7,847 nt of DNA from Candidatus Zipacnadia bacterium (GTDB taxonomy: Bacteria; Armatimonadota; UBA5377; JALGUK01). Shown here piece by piece: positions 1 through 6,806 of the stretch (position 1 is the first letter of the stretch; each line of letters starts with the position of its first letter). The stretch lies in contig JALGUK010000329.1 in NCBI GenBank assembly GCA_029820875.1, positions 1 to 7,847 on the forward strand, read 5' to 3'. Made by a program: the position numbers and the translations under genes. The notes below the pieces were generated by a model that did not search any database, was not told the DNA's origin, and saw only the letters and a program-made list of their open reading frames with translations.

Positions 1-440
1 AAGACAATCTCCAGGCGTGGCGATATCGTACACATACCGAACGCCCAGAGCTGAAGTTGGCCACGGTCGAGGATATCGTTTCTTGCGCCCGGTACGCAGA
101 CAGCCACGAGAGACTGTCCGACCCGCTTCCAGAATCCCGCCTGGTCGGTTATTGCGGTGTCAAGCATCGGTCCGTATTCCCGGCGTAAAACAGCCTGGAC
201 GAACGCCCGGCGCTGCTTCGCCGCGGCTCCCGGCCGCTGCGCATTCAGGATGAATTCGCCCCGTGCGTCGTAGCGGATTCTCTCCCTGAGCGCTGCAAAT
301 TGTGTCCAGTTGTGAAATGAGACCGGAGTGAACGGATAAGTCCGCCGCTGGGCGTCGTGGCGATCATGCGAGTTGTAGTGAACCGCATAATATCGCTGCC
401 CGTCGTTTTTCGGCATGATGATGTATTTCAGCCAGCCCAT
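1..440 (-). CDS. Unrecognised protein after the GT2 gene, 3' end outside window
   Basis: I do not recognise the family. An open frame starts with ATG at 440 (MGWLKYIIMPKNDG) and runs off the window at position 1 without a stop, giving about 146 codons. The start overlaps the GT2 stop by 13 bases, and AGAGGGGC lies a few bases upstream as ribosome site. The N-terminal part is rich in aromatic and charged residues (QRYYAVHYNSHDRHD) and looks like a soluble protein. I see no signal peptide or membrane helix. The last 15 codons read poorly in this frame. Adding one base in the CCC run at 44-46 gives the more protein-like LQLWGVRYVYDIATPGDCL, so a single-base deletion is likely there. It is the last visible gene of the operon. 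It could be a further glycan-related or virion gene; context alone does not decide. Confidence 0.6.
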   Translation of the reverse strand, partial: MGWLKYIIMPKNDGQRYYAVHYNSHDRHDAQRRTYPFTPVSFHNWTQFAALRERIRYDARGEFILNAQRPGAAAKQRRAFVQAVLRREYGPMLDTAITDQAGFWKRVGQSLVAVCVPGARNDILDRGQLQLWAFGMCTISPRLEIV

Positions 441-1096
441 CTTTTGCCCCTCTCGCTCAGAAGATCAAACGATGCCCCCCACAGTAAACCACGTTCCTGG
501 CGCATTCTGAGGAACATTCGGTCTCTGCTTTCGACGGGCTTCGCCATCCGATAGGTCTCATCCTTCAGCCGGTGGTGTTTGACCCGTGCGGCCGGACACG
601 TGTAAAGTCGGCCAATTGACCGGGCGAACTTACCAAGCTCAAAATCCGACCCGTAGTGTACGTAGTCCGGGCAGAAAACGGCCCGGCGCGGAAAGCGTTT
701 GATGAAAGCCGGGCCGAGGATCCCGAACGCCGAGCTACACCCTCGAACATCCTGAGTTATGGCAACCAAGGCGTCACCATCTGGTGCTTCGGCTCGGAGG
801 CGCTTAACCGCCATCTCGACCGCCTGCAGATCGAACTCCAGATCGTCACTCGCGTAGACAACCGCCCCTTCTCGAATTCGGCCCAAAGCCTCATTCATTG
901 ACCAAACCCAGTCAACCCGCTGGCGGTTATAGTAAACGTCCACCCCTAGCCCACGCGCCTGGTTCAGGACATCCGAGTTCCCGTCGACGATGACGTGGAT
1001 ACTCAGGTCGCGGTATGTTTGAGCCCGGAGTGATGCGACGGTCTTCGCCAGGAGCTTTGGCCTTGCGAAGGTCGGGATCACCACGTTAACGTGCAT
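428..1096 (-). CDS. Family 2 (GT-A fold) glycosyltransferase
   Basis: A predicted nucleotide-sugar-dependent transferase of 222 residues, probably cytoplasmic. It opens with the classic GT2 strand and helix VNVVIPTFARPKLLAKTV (residues 3-20), followed by SLRAQTY and the second strand IHVIVDGNSD (33-42). A DXD-like metal and donor site is seen as ASDDLEF (82-88). The second half has YGSDFELGKFARSIG (148-162), where an acidic residue could act as catalytic base, and a late HH pair (174-175) of the kind that helps bind metal. No membrane helix is visible, so it is not a processive membrane synthase. The start at ATG 1096 is preferred over the in-frame codon at 1120 because GGAGG (1104-1108) sits 7 bases upstream. 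It overlaps the preceding glycosyltransferase by 11 bases. Donor and acceptor sugars cannot be told from sequence. Confidence 0.88.
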   Translation of the reverse strand: MHVNVVIPTFARPKLLAKTVASLRAQTYRDLSIHVIVDGNSDVLNQARGLGVDVYYNRQRVDWVWSMNEALGRIREGAVVYASDDLEFDLQAVEMAVKRLRAEAPDGDALVAITQDVRGCSSAFGILGPAFIKRFPRRAVFCPDYVHYGSDFELGKFARSIGRLYTCPAARVKHHRLKDETYRMAKPVESRDRMFLRMRQERGLLWGASFDLLSERGKRWAG

Positions 1097-1967
1097 TGAG
1101 CGCCCTCCGATAAGCGGCAACGTATTTTTTCGTAAGCTCGATTGGGTGGCGCTCCTGAAGCATCCAGAGGCGGGCCCGCTCCTGATAGTCCCGCATGGCC
1201 GCCGGGTTGTCTATGAGCCACAGGAGTCGCTCCTCCAGGGTGGAAAGCGTCGCATAGACGAAAGGTGATCGGCGTGAGGACGATACGACAGCGCAGGCGA
1301 GGCTTGCACCCTCAAGAGCCGTACGGTGCCAGTTTCCCGTGACGACATCATCGATCAAGATGTGGGCCCGCGCTTTCATCCGGAGATTCTCCTCGTATGG
1401 CCGCCCCTCGATCCAGATGATGTCGACGGCACGCTTTGTCGCGACACGACTAAGAATCGCCTTCACCTGGTGGTAGCCCTTGGAGTCGGGCCGACCAGGA
1501 GGCATTCTGTTCGTCGGCGCGAATGCTATAGCGACCCGCGTCGGCCTGCGCTGCGGCACGAGCTCATCGGGGTCGATGATGTTTGGGAGCCCCGGGATGC
1601 CGTACTCGGCCAATTGGCCGGGCTGGTCGATCGTGTAGCTCGTATCGGCCCATCGCATGAGGTCGCGCCAGTTTCCGAGGCGCGGAAGGCTGTGGAATTG
1701 GGCCAGTACACGCTGGGAGTGCCGCAAACGCCTGATCCTCTGAGTCAGATAGTTGTTGACATGCCAGACCTCGGCGCGCTCCATCGCGGCCCGTGCCGTT
1801 CCGTTCTGCGAGCTTAGGATCAGATGGTGCGGGAAAACGCGCCCGTCGGCATACCGGACGAAATCATTCACCAATGAAACGTCCAAGTCGGTGTAGCGGC
1901 GGAGCGCCTTGTACAGCTCCCACGGTGCACCTGCCATCGGTGTCCTGGAGTAGATCGCCACCCTCAT
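1086..1967 (-). CDS. GT4-like (GT-B fold) glycosyltransferase
   Basis: A 293-residue protein with the layout of a short GT-B enzyme. The N-terminal Rossmann half begins MRVAIYSRTPMAGAPWELYK and includes WHVNNY (68-73). The C-terminal half contains IAFAPTNR (147-154), a strand VDIIWIEGRPYEENL (181-195), and ILIDDVVTGNWHRTALEGAS (203-222). That last stretch matches the donor-binding region where GT4 enzymes keep a conserved glutamate, here E219. The tail, ending KKYVAAYRRAL, is the usual C-terminal helix of this family. It lacks the long N-terminal domain of larger GT4 enzymes, so assignment is to the clan rather than a precise family. Translation starts with ATG at 1967, overlapping the cupin stop as ATGA, with GGGGG about 9 bases upstream. 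It likely works with the GT2 and DUF115-like enzymes on the same glycan. Confidence 0.8.
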   Translation of the reverse strand: MRVAIYSRTPMAGAPWELYKALRRYTDLDVSLVNDFVRYADGRVFPHHLILSSQNGTARAAMERAEVWHVNNYLTQRIRRLRHSQRVLAQFHSLPRLGNWRDLMRWADTSYTIDQPGQLAEYGIPGLPNIIDPDELVPQRRPTRVAIAFAPTNRMPPGRPDSKGYHQVKAILSRVATKRAVDIIWIEGRPYEENLRMKARAHILIDDVVTGNWHRTALEGASLACAVVSSSRRSPFVYATLSTLEERLLWLIDNPAAMRDYQERARLWMLQERHPIELTKKYVAAYRRALNAR

Positions 1968-2329
1968 CCCCTGATGCCCCCTTCATTCATGCGATCTATG
2001 TCTTCGGGATCCACCCTCGTCTCGTAAATCTCATAGCAGCGTGTCGGCTTGACAGCCTCGAACTGGTGCCAGAGCAACGGCGCAACGACCGTAATCTGCC
2101 CGGGATCAAGTACGGTGCTGTCGATGAGTTTCTCACCCATAGCATCCCAGACTCGAACCACCAGACGCCCCGAAATAACATGGAAGAGGTTACTCTTGCC
2201 TTTGACGTGCCGATGTTTTGAGCAGTAGCCGCCAGCTTTAATCTCCAGATAGTGTGCTTCAACGTTCGCCGTCCGGAAGATGAGCATTGTCCGTCCCCAG
2301 ACTTTATCCTTAACAACACCGCACTTCAA
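1964..2329 (-). CDS. Small cupin-domain protein
   Basis: A single-domain cupin of about 121 residues. Cupin motif 1 is seen as GGYCSKHRHVKGKSNLFHVISG (residues 33-54 region), with H39 and H41 as likely metal ligands. Motif 2 is DPGQITVVAPLLWHQF (76-90), with H88 as the third histidine. The glutamate usual in motif 1 is absent, so it may bind metal with three histidines or act as a sugar-binding rather than catalytic cupin. Related folds include sugar-nucleotide epimerases and the C-terminal domain of type II phosphomannose isomerases, which fits its neighbours. The N-terminal KVWGRT looks conserved, which favours the TTG start at 2329, overlapping the upstream TGA as TTGA. An ATG 14 codons later is the alternative. 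No substrate can be assigned. Confidence 0.82.
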   Translation of the reverse strand: MKCGVVKDKVWGRTMLIFRTANVEAHYLEIKAGGYCSKHRHVKGKSNLFHVISGRLVVRVWDAMGEKLIDSTVLDPGQITVVAPLLWHQFEAVKPTRCYEIYETRVDPEDIDRMNEGGIRG

Positions 2330-3042
2330 TGCAACACCTCTCTCCAGTCCTCCTTAGGCCAGCAGCGGAGCGCGCTGTCGGGTCCCAAGTTGACGATCCG
2401 GTTTGGCAGATGGCGAGTCAGCATCGCCGCACGCTCGAAGTATTTGACGAAGCTCTTGACGGTCTGTTCGCGTTGGACGAGCGGGTGACCGGAATGCCAA
2501 TGGCTCCGGCCGTCGCTGTGTTTGCAGTCGAATCCGAGAAGGTAGATCGGGTCGGCCCCAAGGCAGACCGCCAGATTGAGCGCTGCGTAGCCGGAGTTAT
2601 TCCCGTGGCCGATCCCCTCGCGGAGCGACGTGCCGAATGCCCGGAGGCCGTGCTGATAGTTATGGAGCACGGGTACGATAAAGAAACTATCCGGCAGACG
2701 GAGCGTATACGTCGCCAACCAGACCTTGTAGGAGCGGGCTCGGAGAAACTTGTCATATGCCCCGCGGCCATCCGGGAGCCGATCATATTTTCCGCCCTGA
2801 AGCCAGTTAAGGAACCTTGTGTCCATTGAAAAGATTATCGTCGGCTCGAAGCGCTCAAACGCCCGGTTTATCCCAATCGTCCGCCACCCGCGCAAAAGGC
2901 TGAAATCGAAATCACGGAGGCTCGGGCCACCTCCAACGATCACGCACGGTCGGCCCTTCCATGATCCATCCGGAAGAACCTCATGAAGCCTCCGGTTGGT
3001 CAACCGGTCCGCAGCGAACAGCGCGTCCTTCGGTACTCTCAC
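2326..3042 (-). CDS. DUF115/GT42-like protein, putative glycosyltransferase
   Basis: A 238-residue soluble protein with a Rossmann-like start, CVIVGGGPSLRDFDFSLL (33-50), then TIGINRAF and IIFSMD (69-74). The middle and C-terminal parts carry GNNSGYAALNLAVCLGADPI (147-166), YLLGFDCKH (167-175) and RSHWHSGHP (179-187), ending with VNLGPDSALRCWPK. This order parallels DUF115 (motility-accessory-factor type) proteins and the Campylobacter sialyltransferase family GT42, which has a GNGPSL loop, an SG-x-A helix, YLSGIDF, a histidine-rich catalytic loop and a final C/LGPNSLL-like strand. The similarity is recalled from family knowledge, not measured. A role in adding a nonulosonic acid or similar sugar is therefore only inferred. 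The start is GTG at 3042, with CCTCCC (3049-3054, GGGAGG on the coding strand) 6 bases upstream. It follows the connector stop by 14 bases and opens the sugar cassette. Confidence 0.78.
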   Translation of the reverse strand: MRVPKDALFAADRLTNRRLHEVLPDGSWKGRPCVIVGGGPSLRDFDFSLLRGWRTIGINRAFERFEPTIIFSMDTRFLNWLQGGKYDRLPDGRGAYDKFLRARSYKVWLATYTLRLPDSFFIVPVLHNYQHGLRAFGTSLREGIGHGNNSGYAALNLAVCLGADPIYLLGFDCKHSDGRSHWHSGHPLVQREQTVKSFVKYFERAAMLTRHLPNRIVNLGPDSALRCWPKEDWREVLH

Positions 3043-3056
3043 CGACCACCTCCCAA

Positions 3057-3661
3057 TCAGGGCGCCATGACAATGGGCTTTTTCTGCTTGATGTAATGGC
3101 GCAGAACGGCGTCAACCTTATCGACCCCCGTCAGCACGCCTTCCTTCCAGTAGCCCGCGAGCCCCTTCGAGTAGCTGTAGTCGCCGACGTCTCTTCATTT
3201 ATGGCGTCAACGAGCCAGATAATCGCATCCTTTATCGGTTGGGGCGTCGACTCGCCGTAGGTACCGACGAATCGGCAGTTATTGTGTCCCCGCGGAAAGA
3301 GCCCCTCGGTTTCGGCCGCCCCAGCCATCAGCTGAACCAGCACTCCGGCTCCGCTTTGGAAGATGCCGCTTCCACACAGGTTCAAGTAGACAGAGTTTTC
3401 GTCAAATGCGTACCAGGTTTCGGCCAGCTCGACACCGCAAATGTAGACGTGATCGACGGTGATGATGTCAGCCTCAAGCGGAAGGGTAATTCGGTTTTTG
3501 CCGTTGCCGTTGAGTTCCAGGTCGAAATCCTTGACATAGAAATGGCGCCCGAGGATCTTCTCAACCAGCGCTTCGGCGAACGCGATCTGCTCGGCCTGGC
3601 ATGTGGCGTCGCAACCGCTGGGCCAGCTCGTAACATCGCCCGGGTTAATGTAGTTCCCCAT
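3057..3661 (-). CDS. gp6-like head-tail connector (interrupted by a frame change)
   Basis: A predicted head completion or adaptor protein that docks under the portal. The N-terminal part has CQAEQIAFAEALVEKILGR followed by alternating strands (NRITLPLEADIITVDHVYI), then a late helix IKDAIIWLVDAINEE. This is the usual helix, beta insert, helix plan of gp6/gp15-type connectors. After INEE the frame becomes poor and would stop at 3131. Moving one base back near 3189-3196 restores a protein-like tail, DVGDYSYSKGLAGYWKEGV and then DAVLRHYIKQKKPIVMAP, ending at TGA 3057-3059. That gives 201 residues, normal for the family. The start at ATG 3661 is chosen because GGAG lies 6 bases upstream; an in-frame ATG at 3673 is the alternative. 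The break looks like a lost base in a GAGA stretch. Confidence 0.8.
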
Positions 3662-3690
3662 AGACGACTCCATTCTTTCGGTACAGGGAT

Positions 3691-3723
3691 GCCCGCCCCG
3701 CCGGCTTGCTCAGCGAGGCGGGC
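3691..3723. other. GC-rich inverted repeat between connector and concanavalin-like genes
   Basis: GCCCGCC (3691-3697) and GGCGGGC (3717-3723) can pair over a 19-base loop. An alternative register pairs CCCGCC (3697-3702) with GGCGGG (3717-3722). It sits in the short gap between two genes. In the direction of transcription (minus) no T run follows, so it is not a normal intrinsic terminator. It may affect translation or mRNA stability, or have no role. Confidence 0.4.
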
Positions 3724-3745
3724 TGTTTGTAGTCTCGCACTCCAA

Positions 3746-4467
3746 TCAGGTGGTCACCCGCTTCTGCACAACGTAGAGGTAGTCGATGTCCAGGCTGTGG
3801 GCATCTGCCTCTGCGTTCCTTATCCCGAAACCGACGTTGAGCTCTTCGTCCTGCACGATGTAGGTTGTCACCGACCCGGTGGCGACGCAGTAGCCGCCCT
3901 CCTGGGCATCGGTGAAGATGAACCAACGGATCGTGCCATTGCCGTCCCAATGGAAGCCGAACCTGTACCAGGTGTCATCCGGGAGATCGATCCCAGTATC
4001 GACCTGGTTTCCGGCTCCGTTGAAGGCATTTGCGAAGTACACGCTGTCTCCGCCCGTTGCGACATCGCCGAAGAAAACGACGTAATCGTTTGGCGGGGTG
4101 AAGAACGAGTTACCCGTGATGAGCCCGAACCACCAGTCGGCATTTTGTCCACGAGTTGGAAACACTCGCAGCCATAGACCAGCTCATCAAGGTCATTATC
4201 GGCCCCGGCGTTTGTGATCTGGAGCACTCCGTTCACGGCGTCGATGCAGGTCTCGGTAGCCGATCCGCTGCCCTGCTCTGTCGTGGTTGTGGTCCAGCAG
4301 TCGGAGTCGAAGCAGCAGAAATCGAGCTCCAACCGATGGGCGTAGGGCATCGTGTAGTATTTGAACCAGCCCCATTTATCATGGTTTATGTGCCAGTTCA
4401 GGAACTCGATATCCCTGATGAAGAGCTCCGGGCTATGGGTGTCAACGTTTGCGTGAGGATATTCCAT
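3746..4467 (-). CDS. Concanavalin/LamG-like beta-sandwich virion protein (interrupted by a frame change)
   Basis: A predicted structural protein with a lectin-like jelly roll. The first part (ATG 4467, MEYPHANVDTHSPELF) includes a cysteine-rich patch (CCFDSDCW), a threonine run and NGVLQITNAG, a typical first strand of this fold. The second part, in another frame, has NADWWFGLITGNSFF, DDTWYRFGFHWDGNG, TIRWFIFTD and SLDIDYLYVVQ, also typical of concanavalin-like sandwiches. Adding one base in the TTTT run at 4143-4146 joins both halves as FQLVDKNADWWFGLI, giving 240 residues. The start is well supported by GGAGG 7 bases upstream. Lying between capsid and connector genes, it is likely a capsid decoration or head-associated protein that could bind carbohydrate. 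Sugar binding is inferred from fold only, and catalytic residues are not evident. Confidence 0.72.
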
Positions 4468-4686
4468 GGCTTTCCTCCAGTTTTTTGATCAGCTCCTCCT
4501 TCGTCAGGAAGAACGAACGGGCGATACCACGACATGCACCAGCGGGAACGCCTGCAGCTCCCTGGCCGCCCGTGCGTCCGGGATGTCGATCGGTGTGTTG
4601 TACGGGAGAAAGAAGTTACCTAGGCATGTCGGAAACGCCCTGGACCGCCCGTAGTTTATCGCCCTTGCCAGCATCTCAGCACTCAT
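4442..4686 (-). CDS. Small protein between capsid and concanavalin-like genes (interrupted by a frame change)
   Basis: No family recognised. The frame opening at ATG 4686, inside the capsid stop region (MSAEMLARAINYGRSRAFP), reads well to LQAFPLVHVV and then degrades to a stop at 4504. Adding one base at the CC at 4527-4528 continues it as VVGIARSFFLTKEELIKKLE and ends at TGA 4442-4444, giving 81 residues. The restored tail contains a clear amphipathic helix (TKEELIKKLEESHG). Only GGAG is near the start, at unusually short spacing, so an ATG four codons later is possible. It overlaps both neighbours, which suggests translational coupling. Small proteins at this place in phage operons are often head completion or capsid-associated factors, but nothing in the sequence proves that. 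Confidence 0.55.
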
Positions 4687-5738
4687 GCTCCAGGCACCGC
4701 AGGAACACGACCGCATCGACGTTCTCCACCGCGAATGCCACCCGGATGCTGTAGAAGAAGTACCAGGCGCGGTCGGGCGGATAACGCCACGGCTCGATCC
4801 TGATGTCTCTCTGCAACCCGATGATGAGATTGTTCTTCACGGTCAGAAGCACGTCTGTGTAATCCCCGCCTCCGATGAGACCATAGGTCCCGTCGCCGTC
4901 CTGGCCGAGGTTCGTCGGCATGAGCGGAACATCAACAATGGGGACTTTACCGTAGCTGGGCGGAACCTTGCCTGTGAAGATTGCATCGCCGAGTGCTGTG
5001 GCCCTGGCGCTTAGCGCGCCCAGATAGTCCTGGGTCACGAGGTCGGAGTTGAGGAACACCATGTTGGCCAGGCCATTCGCAGTCTTATATTTCGCAGGCA
5101 TGTTCTTCAGCATCTTGTGGTACTTGAATTCCCAGTTGTAGGGCGGGGCTCTGGCAGACGCAAGCCTCCTTGATGTGGGCGGATCCTGTGACCGAGTTGT
5201 AGTACGCCTGGCCCTGGGCGCTGTGGTTGATGATGTACCGCCATCCATCAACGGTGCTTCGGGCATCGTCGGGAGCAAAACCGTTGAGCCCGTGAGTATC
5301 ACCCATGTAGCCGATCTCTTCCAGCTCATTGGCGATCTTCTTCGCGACCATCGACATGAGTTTGTTTTTGAACGAAGCCTCATTTTCGATGTGCTTCAAA
5401 TCCTCAACATCCTTGTCATAGATCGGGAATGCCCCCAAGAGCTCGACCGTGGATAGCCTGATTCTGTTCTGCGCCCATTGTTTCTTGTACTTCGACTCGT
5501 TGAACTGGTTTGCCGGTACAAGGAAGCGACCCTCGCCGAATCCAATGCCTCGGATCTCCTCCTGCGGTCGGTCCATGACGATCTTGCGAGCGTAGTTCTT
5601 CATGACGGACTCGTCCCACATGTACTCGATGAACTGTTCGGCTTCCTTGGCCTGAAGCTGGATCTCCGGCATCGAGATCAGGTTGTAGGCTTTCTTGATC
5701 CCGAATTTTCGTTTTAAGATGTCTTTGCTTCCCAACAT
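4676..5738 (-). CDS. Major capsid protein, HK97-like fold (interrupted by a frame change)
   Basis: The main shell subunit. The first 190 or so residues (MLGSKDILKRKFGIKKAYNL) show a long helix, IQLQAKEAEQFIEYMWDESV, then a core typical of capsid proteins: VELLGAFPIYDKDVEDL, SFKNKLMSMVAKKIANELEE, IGYMGDT and GFAPDDARSTVDGWRYIIN. The rest continues in another frame with YHKMLKNMPAKYK, MVFLNSDLVTQDYLGALSAR, VPIVDVPLMPTNLG, LLTVKNNLIIGLQRDIRIEP and YSIRVAFAVENVDAVVF, the usual late strands of the fold. Skipping one base between about 5145 and 5175 gives a 353-residue protein, a normal length. ATG 5738 is preferred over TTG 5744 because AAGGAG lies 8 bases upstream. It begins 2 bases after the scaffold stop, as expected for coupled scaffold and capsid genes. 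No capsid-linked protease domain is present. Confidence 0.9.
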
Positions 5739-5740
5739 CG

Positions 5741-6583
5741 TCAATTCTCCTTGCCTTCTCCGGCTCCGACGAGCCGCTCAAACGTAAGCGACGGCCAGAG
5801 GTCGACGACCCCCTTATCCGCCAGCTTCCGCAGTTCGGCAGTTGAGAGTTTTGCCAGCTCAGCCTTCGTCAGCGGCTTTTCGTCGTCGGAGCCCTGATCG
5901 TCATCATCGTCATCATCGAGCTGTTTGCTCACGGGCTCGCCGCGGGCAAGTTTCTTCACGGTGTCCGTAAGCTCCTGGATCTTTTTCTTCAGCTCTTCGC
6001 GTTCGCGCTCCTCGGCTTCCTTCTGCTTTCGGATCTGGTCCTCTTCCCACCGCTGTAAGCGTTCGAGACGTGCCTTCAGCTCGGGCGGGAGCTTGTTGAG
6101 GTCGATCGATGCGCCCTTCTTCAGGTTCTCCTCACGCTCACCTATGATCCCGCGGAGAATTTCGATCGCCTTCTTCAGCTCTTCGATCGTCGCCTTGCTA
6201 AGCCGGGCTCCAGCCTTCTCGACATCGGTCAGCTCGGCCACGAAATCGACTTCATCCGCGCTCTTCTTTGCCGGGTAGCCATAGCTTGCGTATTTCGCAA
6301 GTGTCTTGATCGCGCCCAAAACATCATCGGGCATGTCGTCCTTATATTTGTTAAGGATTTTCAGTGCCCCGGCGATCGCTTTTGCGGCGTCTTCGGTGAG
6401 TTCCTTGGCTTTCTTGACCTCATCGTCGCTCAGCTCGGTGTCCGGACCCAGCATGTCCTTCAGGATTTCTATTAGGTCCATTAGCGACCTCCTCTGCTTT
6501 TTGATGTAGAACGTCTTCCGGACCGCTCCGGCATCTACCAGACTGATCTCTTCGATATCGAGGTCCTTGAGTTTGCGTGCCAT
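5741..6583 (-). CDS. Scaffold protein with XkdF-like N-terminal motif
   Basis: A 280-residue, highly charged, mostly helical protein immediately before the capsid gene, the classic scaffold position. Scaffolds direct capsid assembly and are then removed or cleaved. The N-terminus, LKDLDIEEISLVDAGAVRK, carries the SLVD-x-GA motif seen at the start of XkdF-type prohead proteins. Residues 44-110 hold helices ending in the stretch YASYGYPAKK. EKAGARLSKATIEELKKAIE resembles the GR-x-LS helix also found in XkdF proteins. A long coiled coil covers about residues 155-215 (ARLERLQRWEEDQIRKQKEA), followed by a run of seven aspartates and a short C-terminal helical domain ending GAGEGKEN. No catalytic protease residues are seen here. 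The start ATG 6583 has AGGAGG 8 bases upstream. Confidence 0.8.
   Translation of the reverse strand: MARKLKDLDIEEISLVDAGAVRKTFYIKKQRRSLMDLIEILKDMLGPDTELSDDEVKKAKELTEDAAKAIAGALKILNKYKDDMPDDVLGAIKTLAKYASYGYPAKKSADEVDFVAELTDVEKAGARLSKATIEELKKAIEILRGIIGEREENLKKGASIDLNKLPPELKARLERLQRWEEDQIRKQKEAEEREREELKKKIQELTDTVKKLARGEPVSKQLDDDDDDDQGSDDEKPLTKAELAKLSTAELRKLADKGVVDLWPSLTFERLVGAGEGKEN
5897..5917 (-). repeat. Asp-codon microsatellite inside the scaffold gene
   Basis: Seven consecutive aspartate codons, a mix of GAT and GAC arranged as a near-perfect 9-base repeat. It forms an acidic linker between the coiled coil and the C-terminal domain of the scaffold. Such tracts can change length by slippage without breaking the frame. 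Confidence 0.8.
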
Positions 6584-6665
6584 CGCGCGTCCTCCTCAAA
6601 CGTTCAGATTGAGCGATGGCGTCTTTGGCGGGATCCCCTTGAATCGCGGGAACGCGCCTAATTGA

Positions 6666-6703
6666 CGCCCGGCGTGGCATAACGTGGCCTCGAACGCCAG
6701 GCG
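6666..6703 (-). ncRNA. Candidate RNA hairpin in the scaffold leader
   Basis: On the minus strand CGCCTGGCGT (6694-6703) pairs with ACGCCGGGCG (6666-6675) over ten positions, nine Watson-Crick pairs and one G-U. A further GGC/GCC stem lies inside (6676-6678 with 6687-6689), with a four-base bulge and an eight-base loop. On the plus strand the G-U becomes a C-A mismatch, so the minus-strand RNA folds better, matching the direction of transcription. No T run follows, so it is not an intrinsic terminator. Its role is unknown. Confidence 0.45.
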
Positions 6704-6777
6704 CCGGCATGGCCCGCCTTGAATCAGGCATCCGGCCCTGCCTCCGAGCCGCGTATCCCGCGGTTGCTCATCTATCA

Positions 6778-6806
6778 ATCTAATGCGACCAAATATACCT
6801 TGTCAA
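6778..6806 (-). promoter_or_regulatory. Possible sigma70-type promoter upstream of scaffold and capsid genes
   Basis: A perfect TTGACA (6801-6806 on the minus strand) is followed after 17 bases by TTAGAT (6778-6783), or after 18 by TAGATT, which is a weak -10 match. It lies just downstream of the protease stop and points at the scaffold gene, whose product and the capsid protein are needed in large amounts. The weak -10 makes this tentative. Confidence 0.4.

Noticed and set aside
1326..1817. Plus-strand open frame of 163 codons
   Set aside because: Antisense to the intact GT4-like gene, no recognisable motif.
2329..2829. Plus-strand open frame of 166 codons
   Set aside because: Antisense to the intact DUF115-like gene, with no domain and no convincing ribosome site; a GC-rich shadow.
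3691..3723. Hairpin as an intrinsic terminator
   Set aside because: No T run follows on the transcribed minus strand, and genes continue in the same direction directly after it.
3239..4177. Long plus-strand open frame of 312 codons
   Set aside because: It lies antisense to the connector and concanavalin-like genes, which have clear family features and ribosome sites. The plus reading shows no recognisable domain and mirrors their codon pattern.
5925..6278. Plus-strand Ser/Phe-rich frame that looks like a membrane protein
   Set aside because: Its composition is the mirror of the Lys/Glu-rich coiled coil of the scaffold, a usual antisense artefact.
6596..6778. Sixty-codon minus-strand frame in the protease-scaffold gap
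   Set aside because: TTG start without ribosome site, Arg/Gly/Pro-rich text typical of non-coding GC-rich DNA, and strong inverted repeats; kept as intergenic.
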